In this document: one piece after another, positions 1 through 5,487 of the stretch
Position numbering within the stretch: the first letter of the stretch is position 1
How the letters are laid out: each line of letters opens with the position of its first letter
NCBI GenBank assembly: GCA_002685335.1
Contig: NYWY01000059.1
Location: 1 to 5,679, forward strand
Direction: 5' to 3'
From: Planctomycetaceae bacterium
Lineage (GTDB): Bacteria > Planctomycetota > Phycisphaerae > Phycisphaerales > SM1A02
Length of the DNA: 5,679 bases
Notes under the pieces: model-generated
What the model was told of the DNA's origin: nothing
Database searches by the model: none
The model's input: the letters and a program-made list of their open reading frames with translations, nothing else
Made by a program: the position numbers and the translations under genes

Positions 1-11
1 CATCGTCGGGT

Positions 12-31
12 AGGACCGGAAGTCTGGTCCT
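12..31 (-). terminator. Hairpin downstream of the tRNA-Gly remnant
   Basis: A perfect 6-bp inverted repeat (AGGACC at 12-17, GGTCCT at 26-31) encloses an 8-nt loop. Read on the minus strand it lies about 19 nt beyond the 3' end of the tRNA remnant, so it could be the old terminator of that tRNA gene. There is no clear T-run after the stem, so the terminator role is a guess; the inverted repeat itself is certain. Confidence 0.3.
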
Positions 32-49
32 CAGCGAAGGTTGTCGAAA

Positions 50-91
50 AGCGGGTGAACGGGCTCGAACCGTCGACATTCAGCTTGGGAA
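50..91 (-). pseudogene. 3' half of tRNA-Gly(CCC), 5' half missing (candidate att site)
   Basis: On the minus strand the sequence reads as the 3' half of a tRNA. In order there is a 7-nt anticodon loop TTCCCAA (85-91, anticodon CCC at 87-89), the 3' anticodon-stem strand GCTGA (80-84), a 5-nt variable loop ATGTC (75-79), and a fully paired T-stem GACGG/CCGTT (70-74 and 58-62, one G-U pair) around the T-loop TTCGAGC (63-69). The acceptor strand CACCCGC (51-57) and a U discriminator (50) follow, matching bacterial tRNA-Gly; CCA is not encoded (TTT follows). The five bases that should form the 5' anticodon stem (92-96, TACAT on this strand) do not pair with GCTGA, and no D-arm or 5' acceptor strand GCGGGTG lies further upstream on this strand. 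The homology therefore ends exactly at the anticodon loop. Such 3' halves are the usual duplicated attachment site left by tyrosine-recombinase elements; a decayed tRNA is the alternative. Confidence 0.75.
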
Positions 92-126
92 ATGTACATC
101 GCTTCGAAGAAGTCGCCTCTCTTTTA

Positions 127-190
127 CGAGGATGCGGATCGAGAGTGGCAAGTGTCGATTTTGCACACGACAAACGTTCTAAAGCGTCGC
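127..190 (+). repeat. Dispersed 64-nt repeat, copy A
   Basis: This stretch aligns without gaps to 2587-2650 at a constant offset of 2460 nt, with 54 of 64 positions identical. The conserved core is GTGGCAAGTGTCG at 145-157, continuing through GCACACGA (163-170) and AAACGTTCT (172-180). Both copies have the same orientation and lie outside recognisable genes. Within the core, 152-168 can form a short stem (GTGTCG against GCACAC, one bulged C) whose G-U pair at 157/162 is a G-C pair in copy B. The role is unknown; it may belong to a genome-wide repeat family. Copy A starts 36 nt from the break point of the tRNA-Gly remnant. Confidence 0.8.
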
Positions 191-314
191 CGGGTCGAGC
201 CGGGTCCAATGGCCGACGTCTGGGGGCGGACTCCCATTGAGTCTCCGAAACGTCCGAGGCTGATTCGAGCATTCCTCCATATGAAGATGGTCGGATCAAT
301 CGGAGAGATCGGTT

Positions 315-380
315 TTGCCGTCTCTGGGATTCAAGTCTTTTATTCTCAATGATCAGCAGTATCCTGATTTAGTTGTTCTT
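315..380 (+). promoter_or_regulatory. Possible promoter region of the secreted-protein gene
   Basis: The GC-rich background gives way here to an AT-rich stretch (about 330-380). A TTGCCG at 315-320 resembles a -35 box, and TATTCT at 341-346 or TATCCT at 360-365 resembles a -10 box, but neither spacing is canonical. The placement rests mainly on base composition and on position 30-95 nt ahead of the start codon. Confidence 0.2.
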
Positions 381-399
381 CCGTTCATGGGCGAGGCAT

Positions 400-405
400 G
401 GAGGG
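400..405 (+). promoter_or_regulatory. Ribosome binding site that fixes the start at 411
   Basis: GGAGGG lies 5 nt before the ATG at 411, a near-ideal Shine-Dalgarno arrangement. It selects this ATG over the in-frame ATGs at 315 and 387, which have no such site and would place extra residues before the signal peptide. Confidence 0.8.
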
Positions 406-410
406 CTCGG

Positions 411-2474
411 ATGTCGATCAGATATGGACTCGTGGGCGTCTGCTTGGCGTTGTTCCTCTCCCTGCTTGCCATGGGGGGAGGGGAGACGGACTGCCCCGGC
501 TCAGGGCCGGATGTCGTGGTCAGTGAGATCTTCGATTCCTTCAACTGGGGCAACGAGGGCGGAGAGATCGCCTTCACCATCGGCACGAACGCCTGCAACA
601 TCGGTGATGAGGTCTTGAACTGGATTGGTGACACCTCGGATCATCCGGTCATCTCCCAGTCTCTCTACCGGATAAAGGATCACCGTCTCGAGCAGATCGG
701 ATCTGCCTGGGTGAAGCACGGATATGGCGCCCTGCAGAATCCCGGTTGCGGATGCACCTGCATACCCGATGACTTCCAGCATCTCGGCGTGGGATGCGCC
801 GATCCCTACTCCGCCGGGATCAACGGCTCCCAGGCACGTCTCGGTCCGCGTCGAGAAGTGAACCCCCGTACCGGCGTCTTCCCCTTCCCTCCGACCGGCT
901 GGGGACAGACGGGCGGCGTCCTCGAACGGCGACTGCGTGTTCCGATCGCGGACGTCGTACCCGAGCTGAACCCCGAAAGCATGTACCTGGTGGAGGCCCA
1001 GTACGTGACTCCCGCCGAAGCTCCCTTCGGCAACGACGGCAACAACGTCTCCTGGCGGGCGTGCGAGTTCGTCCCCGGGCAATCGACGGATTACTACGAC
1101 ATGGAATTGATGGGGGAGACCCAGATCGGCTTCAGCGCCGTCGAGGCCTGGGCGAGCATCGACCCGGAGGTCCGGGCCAGCAGGATCGATGTTCCCGGCG
1201 ATGGAATGATCATCGTCGGCTCGAGGGTCACCGAAGTCAGGGACGGCTGGTATCGCTACGCATGGGCGGTTCAGAATGTCTCCTGCGATCGTGAGATCTC
1301 GGGCCTTCGCATGGGGATCCAGGCTGGTTCGATCGTGTCGGCCACTGATTTTCATGATGTTGAACTTCATGGATCAGGTGTCGATCGTGCTCCCTGGTCG
1401 TTCGTTCAAGGTGATTCCCAGGTCGAGTGGTCGACCGAATCCCATGAGGTCAATCCGGATGCCAACTCGATCCGATGGGGAACGACGTTCACCTACACGC
1501 TGGAGACCAACTCTCCACCGATCGAGGGATCGATCCAGTTCGATCTCTTCAAGCCGGGTGATGCAACCACGTTCAATGCCACTGCAACCGTCCCCGGTGA
1601 CACCGATTTCGACCCATGCGACTTCGGCGTCGGCCCCTGTCCGTGGGAATTGGATGGTGCCCCCGGAATCAATGGGGGTGACCTGGCCATGTTGCTTGGT
1701 GGGTGGGGGATCTGCGGTGACGGCACCTTCCGTCCCCACGGGGACATCAATGGAGATTGTTGCGTCAACGGCAGTGACCTCGCGGAACTGCTCGTTGCCT
1801 GGGGGTACGACTGCACTCCGGTCGGGGCCTGCTGCTTCGGCAACGGCACCTGCGTCGACATGATGAACGAGGAAACCTGTCTCCAACTGAACGGGGTCTA
1901 TCTTGGCGAAGGTACGGGGTGCGAGAACGCCACCTGCCCGGAGGGCGGAGCATGCTGCCTTCCGGATGGCAGTTGCGTCGATCACGTCTTCGCCTGGAAC
2001 TGTGTCGCGATCTCCGGGATCTATTCCCCCTTCTCCACCTGCGACGACGTCGGATGTCTGCTGGGATCGGATGATTGCAAGGGGGCCTTGCCGATCGAGG
2101 ATGGAGTCCATCTCTACTCCACGCTTTCGGCGACCACCGGGGGCCCGGGACATCTCGAATGCAAGACCGGAAATGATGGCGGCGAGGTCGGCAACGACAT
2201 CTGGTTCACCTACCAGCCCATCGCCGACGGCCTGCTCCACCTCTCGACCTGCAATTCAGTGGATTACGACAGTGAACTACTGGTCTATGCCGGCGACGAT
2301 TGTGCCGATCTCGTGCTCGTCGGTTGCAACGACGACGTCCAGGGTTGCAATGGCTATTCATCAGAACTGACGGTGGAGGTCGGCTTCGGCACGAGCTACA
2401 TCATCAGGGTCGGCGGCTGGCGAGACGGAAGCAGCGGCTCCGGCCAACTGCTTGTGGAGCTGATCACCGAGTGA
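411..2474 (+). CDS. Secreted multidomain protein with dockerin-like repeats, Cys-rich modules and a PPC-like C-terminal domain
   Basis: The protein has 687 residues from the ATG at 411. Residues 1 to about 22 form a signal peptide (MSIRYG, then the hydrophobic core LVGVCLALFLSLLAMGG). Residues about 34-396 form a body domain of unknown function with CGCTC and GVGC cysteines and a 'GINGSQARLGPR...GWGQTGG' stretch that I associate from memory with conserved exported planctomycete proteins. Two dockerin-like helices follow: GINGGDLAMLLGGWG (about 419-433, calcium loop degenerate) and DINGDCCVNGSDLAELLVAWG (445-465) with the DxNxD...D spacing (Asp445, Asn447, Asp449, Asp456). Two Cys-rich GACC...GxC modules lie at 472-510 and 513-549. 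Residues 554-685 form a pre-peptidase-C-like beta domain with NDIWFTY, CNDD and SYIIRVGG. There is no RRRR-type sorting tail, so it is probably released or attached through its domains. No catalytic motif is recognised; a role in surface binding or scaffolding is inferred. It may be transcribed alone, as no plus-strand partner follows closely. Confidence 0.88.
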   Translation: MSIRYGLVGVCLALFLSLLAMGGGETDCPGSGPDVVVSEIFDSFNWGNEGGEIAFTIGTNACNIGDEVLNWIGDTSDHPVISQSLYRIKDHRLEQIGSAWVKHGYGALQNPGCGCTCIPDDFQHLGVGCADPYSAGINGSQARLGPRREVNPRTGVFPFPPTGWGQTGGVLERRLRVPIADVVPELNPESMYLVEAQYVTPAEAPFGNDGNNVSWRACEFVPGQSTDYYDMELMGETQIGFSAVEAWASIDPEVRASRIDVPGDGMIIVGSRVTEVRDGWYRYAWAVQNVSCDREISGLRMGIQAGSIVSATDFHDVELHGSGVDRAPWSFVQGDSQVEWSTESHEVNPDANSIRWGTTFTYTLETNSPPIEGSIQFDLFKPGDATTFNATATVPGDTDFDPCDFGVGPCPWELDGAPGINGGDLAMLLGGWGICGDGTFRPHGDINGDCCVNGSDLAELLVAWGYDCTPVGACCFGNGTCVDMMNEETCLQLNGVYLGEGTGCENATCPEGGACCLPDGSCVDHVFAWNCVAISGIYSPFSTCDDVGCLLGSDDCKGALPIEDGVHLYSTLSATTGGPGHLECKTGNDGGEVGNDIWFTYQPIADGLLHLSTCNSVDYDSELLVYAGDDCADLVLVGCNDDVQGCNGYSSELTVEVGFGTSYIIRVGGWRDGSSGSGQLLVELITE

Positions 2475-2586
2475 CCGACCCCCGAGTGGCCGCACTGAGG
2501 CGTTGCCCGTGGAGGACCGCATCCATGTTTCACCATGATCGCGGCATCGCCGATTGCTGCGTGATGGTGCTTCTGGAGTGCAAGGG

Positions 2587-2650
2587 CGAGCATGCGGGCC
2601 GAGTGTGGCAAGTGTCGCTTTCGCACACGAAAAACGTTCTGACGCGTTGC
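2587..2650 (+). repeat. Dispersed 64-nt repeat, copy B
   Basis: This is the partner of the copy at 127-190: 54 of 64 positions identical, no gaps, same orientation. It begins 112 nt after the stop codon of the secreted-protein gene, so the two copies bracket that gene. The flanks beyond 2650 no longer align clearly, so the repeat unit appears to end near here. The possible stem at 2612-2628 keeps its pairing relative to copy A, including a G-U to G-C change. Confidence 0.8.
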
Positions 2651-2681
2651 GAGATGGAATCAACGATCGTCGAACGAAAGC

Positions 2682-2706
2682 CCGCCCCGACGCGAGGTCG
2701 AGGCGG
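2682..2706 (-). terminator. Hairpin, probable terminator of the phosphatase-like gene
   Basis: A 10-nt inverted repeat (CCGCCCCGAC at 2682-2691, GTCGAGGCGG at 2697-2706) surrounds a 5-nt loop. In plus-strand RNA one position is a C-A mismatch. In minus-strand RNA it becomes a U-G pair, so the stem is complete only in transcripts of the minus-strand gene ending at 2779. The minus-strand sequence continues GCTTTCGTTCG, a weak T-rich tail. Confidence 0.5.
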
Positions 2707-2778
2707 ACTGGTGAGTCGTGATGGAGGGGAGGGTGTTTCAGGAGGAGGAGTCCCGCGAATGACGCCAGGCGATTCGAC

Positions 2779-4077
2779 TCAATCCCGCGGCTCACCGGCG
2801 ATCTTCCTGCGGTCGCCCGCACGGGCGCGTTGAGCGAGCAAGTCGAACGTTCCGGCGATGAACGGTCCCAACTCTGAAAGATCCCCAGCCGCGACCGGCG
2901 ATGCTTCTGCCGCCCATTTATCCCACGCCTCCGTGACCCGGTGGGGCAACCTCGGTCGGAGCGATTCGAGCAGTCGCGTTCGTTCCGCTCCCGACGCCGC
3001 GAGCATCAGCAGCAGCACCGCCAGGCGCGAATCGACGCGGCCATGGCGATCCTCGCAGGCGGCCCGGATCCACGAACGCGCCTCCTGCCGCAAGCCCCGC
3101 GCATACAGCGACAGTCCGATCTCTCGCTGCTGGTCCATGACGAATTCCTCGGCGAGACCGGCCATCCGGCGTGAACGCTCGGTTCTCCGCCGTTCGTCGG
3201 CGACGAGGCCCGGTGTCGGTTCGGCGTCGTGCGGCGGCGGCACCGGGGCCACGTCGAGCACGGTGCGAACCACCGAAGCGATCGCATCGATCCGGGGTCG
3301 GCCGGTCCAGGGAACCTCGCCCGCGCCATCGTGAGATCTCATTCGCAGCAGCGGCGCGGCCTCGAACCTCGGGCCGGAGAGGATCGACGCGGCGGGACGA
3401 GCATGGCGCATTTCGAGGACCACCACGCCCGCTCGGCGGCGAGCACGCAGGCGATCCGTGATCGTGTTCATCATGTCGTCGGCCCGGGCCTGGTCAGCGC
3501 CGTCCAGCCATCCCACGAGCAGGTCCGGGCCCTCGTCCGCGACGGACTGCAGGAGGTCCGGAACCAGGTCGCCGTCGAAGGCCCGGCGGCGCGCGAGGAT
3601 CGCCGCACGCCGGCGCTTCGGAAACACGGTGCCGGTCCGGATCGGCAGCGATCCCTCCTGGCCTTCCCGGCGCGGCGCGGTGGCGTGGTCGTCGATCCAG
3701 ACGAGATCGTCGGACGAGGTCGCCGGCGGAGGAAGGGTCGCGTGCGGCCAGCCGACCACCGCGGCTCGTCCGCCCGCCGAAACCACGTCGTGCCAGAGCA
3801 CCGGCAGGTGGGTCGGTTCGAGGGTGGTCCGCACCATGGACAAACGATCCGCATGCGGATGCGTGGATCGGAACTGGCCGTGTCGTTCCGGCCAGACGCC
3901 GGTGGCCAGCGTCGCCGCGAGTCCGACCACGCCTGGGTGGGCGGCCCGGGCGAGCGGGCGCCCCCCCGCCGAGACGGCATCGCTCCGACGTTCGAGTTCT
4001 GGGGGGAACACCGCTCGAGGATTCTCTTCGAGACGGACGACGAGGAGCACGGCGGGCCGATGTCGAAGCGTTTCCAT
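2779..4077 (-). CDS. Alkaline-phosphatase-superfamily-like protein, probably catalytically degenerate, with helical C-terminal region
   Basis: The protein has 432 residues from the ATG at 4077-4075. Residues 7-16 (RPAVLLVVRL) resemble the first core strand of the type I phosphodiesterase/nucleotide pyrophosphatase fold, and 47-67 (AHPGVVGLAATLATGVWPERHG) resembles its 'TxPxxATLxTGxxPxxHG' signature. Residues 94-117 (LWHDVVSAGGRAAVVGWPHATLPP) match the usual 'W..L..AG..VAVVGWP' stretch, and 185-193 (DLLVGWLDG) the later core strand. The residues that normally bind metal or act as nucleophile are not visible: the Asp after the first strand is replaced in VVRLEEN, the nucleophile Thr/Ser position reads Val, the D-x-x-x-H after 'WLDGADQ' lacks His, and the SDHG motif is replaced by LEMRHA (221-226). 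Residues about 305-415 are helical and may be TPR-like. No signal peptide is seen. A start at 4209 would overlap the divergent neighbour, so 4077 is preferred; the ribosome binding site is weak. It may be a pseudoenzyme or binding protein. Confidence 0.7.
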   Translation of the reverse strand: METLRHRPAVLLVVRLEENPRAVFPPELERRSDAVSAGGRPLARAAHPGVVGLAATLATGVWPERHGQFRSTHPHADRLSMVRTTLEPTHLPVLWHDVVSAGGRAAVVGWPHATLPPPATSSDDLVWIDDHATAPRREGQEGSLPIRTGTVFPKRRRAAILARRRAFDGDLVPDLLQSVADEGPDLLVGWLDGADQARADDMMNTITDRLRARRRAGVVVLEMRHARPAASILSGPRFEAAPLLRMRSHDGAGEVPWTGRPRIDAIASVVRTVLDVAPVPPPHDAEPTPGLVADERRRTERSRRMAGLAEEFVMDQQREIGLSLYARGLRQEARSWIRAACEDRHGRVDSRLAVLLLMLAASGAERTRLLESLRPRLPHRVTEAWDKWAAEASPVAAGDLSELGPFIAGTFDLLAQRARAGDRRKIAGEPRD

Positions 4078-4100
4078 GGTCTTGAGAATATCATCCGAGC

Positions 4101-5015
4101 ATGAGCGAACCACCTCCAACGGGAATTGTCCTCGCCGCGGAGGGCGACCGTCCACGCCTCGCATCGCTTTCCCCGAAGTGGTTCGATCGACACGTGCTCG
4201 ACCAGGCATGGATGGCCGTATCCGAGGGGAGGGTCGAAGCCGCCGCGATGCTCGCGTCGCGTGGTCGTACCGGTATCAGTTTGGAGCTCGCCGCGGTATC
4301 GGACGAGGCCGGTGCTCGCTGGGGCCGGTCGCTGATCGGCGTGGCGGTCTCGGAGGCGGAGGCATGGGGCGGCGATTTTCTGGAGACCGAGCCAGGGAGC
4401 CAGGCCTCCAGCTGCCACGCCCCCGGACTCGAAGAGGCTGGCTTCAGCATTCATGAGACCGTCGATGACTTCAACATCGAGTTGGCGGCCCTTCTGGGTC
4501 CCACGCGTGCCTTGCGGGATCGAATGAAAGGACTGGTCGCGAGCCGGATTCGCCCTGAGATCATCGAGGTCGATGCCCGGCACATCGACGCGGTCGCCAC
4601 CGCCTGGTCCTTGTGGATCGGTGGAAATGTGGGCCGGTCCATCGAGCGGATGCGGAGCCGATTCAATGCGTCCTCCGCCGCCGACCCGCTCCGGCGACTC
4701 CAGCTCGTGGCGGTGGCCGATGATGCGGTGGTCGGTTTCGCCTGCGGCCACCTCGCGTCCCCGACCGTGCTGCACATCGACGCCGAGGCCGTTGATCCGG
4801 CCCACCGACTCGATCCGTTTTTCATGACGTTGAAGACGCGTTTCTATGAGAACGCGGCCGAGGCCGGGGCCGAGCGAGCCACGTTCACCGCAGGGAGCGG
4901 GCAGCCGGACACGCGGACGCTCGCTCGACGTTTCGGCGTCGAGCCGGTGCGATCACGCCCGCGGTTTCGGCTCGATCTGGCTCGGAGACGGGAGAATCGG
5001 GCTACCGGCGGCTGA
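4101..5015 (+). CDS. Tandem GNAT-like protein with degenerate acetyl-CoA loop
   Basis: The protein has 304 residues. The C-terminal half (about 153-293) has the pattern of a GCN5-related N-acetyltransferase: strands LQLVAVADDAVVGFACGHL (200-218) and VLHIDAEAVDP (223-233), then a long helix (about 238-255) and a final 'LARRFGVEPV' segment (274-283). The pyrophosphate-binding R/Q-x-x-G-x-G/A loop expected after VDPAHR reads LDPFF, with no glycine. The N-terminal half (about 7-129) has 'AVSEAEAWG...LEEAGFSIHETVDDFNIEL' and resembles the second half of another GNAT fold, also without the loop. The protein may bind an acyl group or regulate a partner rather than transfer acetyl groups. Its ATG is 23 nt from the divergent phosphatase-like start, and its stop is 4 nt from the convergent carrier-protein stop. 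No strong ribosome binding site is visible. The family call is from pattern only and moderately sure; the reading frame is well supported. Confidence 0.65.
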   Translation: MSEPPPTGIVLAAEGDRPRLASLSPKWFDRHVLDQAWMAVSEGRVEAAAMLASRGRTGISLELAAVSDEAGARWGRSLIGVAVSEAEAWGGDFLETEPGSQASSCHAPGLEEAGFSIHETVDDFNIELAALLGPTRALRDRMKGLVASRIRPEIIEVDARHIDAVATAWSLWIGGNVGRSIERMRSRFNASSAADPLRRLQLVAVADDAVVGFACGHLASPTVLHIDAEAVDPAHRLDPFFMTLKTRFYENAAEAGAERATFTAGSGQPDTRTLARRFGVEPVRSRPRFRLDLARRRENRATGG

Positions 5016-5019
5016 CCGA

Positions 5020-5277
5020 TCAGGGGCTCCGCGAATCCTCGCCGAGGTGCCGGGCGAGTCGCTCGATGGTCGGATGCTCGAAGAGGAGCGTGGTGTCGAT
5101 CTCCGTCTCGAGCCGTTCGGCGAGGTCGCCGACGATCCCCAGCAACGCCATCGAGTCGAGCGCCAGTTGATCCAACGGAATCGTCGGGTCCACGTCCGCA
5201 ACGCCGATGGCGCGTTCCTTGGCGACGCGTTCGCGCAGGAACGCTTCGATCTCGGTGGCTGGCATGTTCGTGGCCAT
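5020..5277 (-). CDS. Stand-alone acyl carrier protein (phosphopantetheine-binding)
   Basis: This 85-residue protein matches the usual carrier-protein length. It has the LALDSMALLGI motif, in which Ser42 is the expected 4'-phosphopantetheine attachment site, and helix 2 continues as VGDLAERLETEI. The segment 'TLLFEHPTIERLARHL' (63-78) is typical of carrier domains from polyketide or peptide synthase-like systems (pfam00550) more than of the housekeeping FabC/AcpP type, whose motif is usually DSLDxVEL. It would carry an acyl or aminoacyl intermediate in the cytoplasm, loaded by an acyl-AMP ligase or similar enzyme not seen here. I chose the ATG at 5277-5275 because AGGA lies 9 nt upstream; an upstream ATG at 5352 would add 25 unsupported residues. 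Its 3' end faces the GNAT-like gene with only 4 nt between stops. Confidence 0.88.
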   Translation of the reverse strand: MATNMPATEIEAFLRERVAKERAIGVADVDPTIPLDQLALDSMALLGIVGDLAERLETEIDTTLLFEHPTIERLARHLGEDSRSP

Positions 5278-5286
5278 GGTGACGAT

Positions 5287-5290
5287 TCCT
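5287..5290 (-). promoter_or_regulatory. Ribosome binding site of the acyl carrier protein gene
   Basis: AGGA on the minus strand, 9 nt ahead of the ATG at 5277, supports this start. The ATG at 5265-5263 (four codons in) is a less well spaced alternative. Confidence 0.5.
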
Positions 5291-5430
5291 GAGGCGATCT
5301 GAGTTGCAGCGTAGCGACCGGGGAACGGTTCAGCCGCCGGAGGGATGCTCAAAGGTCTTCCGTCAGGGCGGAATCGTCGTGAAGCAGTCTCGCGATGGTT
5401 CCGGAATCAGGCATGGGTCTGGATGCGAAC

Positions 5431-5459
5431 GCCCCCGCGTCGCTCGGCGACACGGGGGC
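5431..5459 (-). terminator. Hairpin terminator of the PEP-CTERM-like gene
   Basis: A 13-nt inverted repeat (GCCCCCGCGTCGC at 5431-5443, GCGACACGGGGGC at 5447-5459) encloses a 3-nt loop. One position is a C-A mismatch in plus-strand RNA but a U-G pair in minus-strand RNA, so the stem is continuous only for the minus-strand transcript. It lies 28 nt after the stop codon of the PEP-CTERM-like gene. There is only a short T-run afterwards. It should insulate the carrier-protein gene from upstream transcription, so that gene probably has its own promoter within 5278-5430, where I see no clear consensus. Confidence 0.65.
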
Positions 5460-5487
5460 GGTGGGGTTTCGAATCAGTGCGAGTGAC

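Larger units (their letters stand above)
92..410. other. Gene-poor leader region between the tRNA remnant and the secreted-protein gene
   Basis: I see no convincing protein gene in these 319 bases. The short open frames covering it have no recognisable domain and no good ribosome binding site. It holds repeat copy A (127-190), a small hairpin at 228-244 (GGACTC/GAGTCT, loop CCATT), and a relatively AT-rich stretch at about 330-380 just ahead of the secreted-protein gene. Confidence 0.6.
2475..2778. other. Convergent intergenic region
   Basis: These 304 bases separate the 3' ends of the secreted-protein gene (+) and the phosphatase-like gene (-). They hold repeat copy B (2587-2650) and a strong hairpin (2682-2706). 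An open frame on the plus strand runs through the region into the neighbouring gene, but it has low-complexity Gly/Arg content and no domain, so I do not call a protein. No plausible terminator stem with a T-run is seen directly after the stop codon at 2474. Confidence 0.6.

Noticed and set aside
127..190. Integron attC-type or CRISPR-type repeat
   Set aside because: There are only two copies 2.46 kb apart, without regular spacers, and no RYYYAAC/GTTRRRY pair in the right arrangement.
1..240. Plus-strand open frame containing VNGLEPSTFSLGN
   Set aside because: The peptide is the antisense translation of the tRNA-Gly 3' half, a familiar annotation artefact; the frame has no ribosome binding site or domain.
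92..352. 86-residue plus-strand frame through repeat copy A
   Set aside because: No domain and no ribosome binding site. In the repeat, the matching frame of copy B differs almost entirely by residue-changing substitutions, so coding is not supported.
92..410. Split tRNA-Gly with a group I intron in the anticodon loop
   Set aside because: The missing 5' half (acceptor GCGGGTG and D-arm) is not found anywhere upstream on the minus strand in this stretch, and no intron core elements are seen.
501..2240. Two long minus-strand frames antisense to the secreted-protein gene
   Set aside because: They mirror a well-supported gene with signal peptide and domains; GC-rich codon use produces such shadow frames, and their translations show no family features.
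2525..2833. Plus-strand frame after the secreted-protein gene, through repeat copy B
   Set aside because: Gly/Arg-rich, no domain, and it overlaps the 3' end of the minus-strand phosphatase-like gene by 55 nt.
3471..4805. 444-residue minus-strand frame
   Set aside because: It overlaps two better-supported genes in other frames and has Arg/Ser-rich low-complexity translation typical of a shadow.
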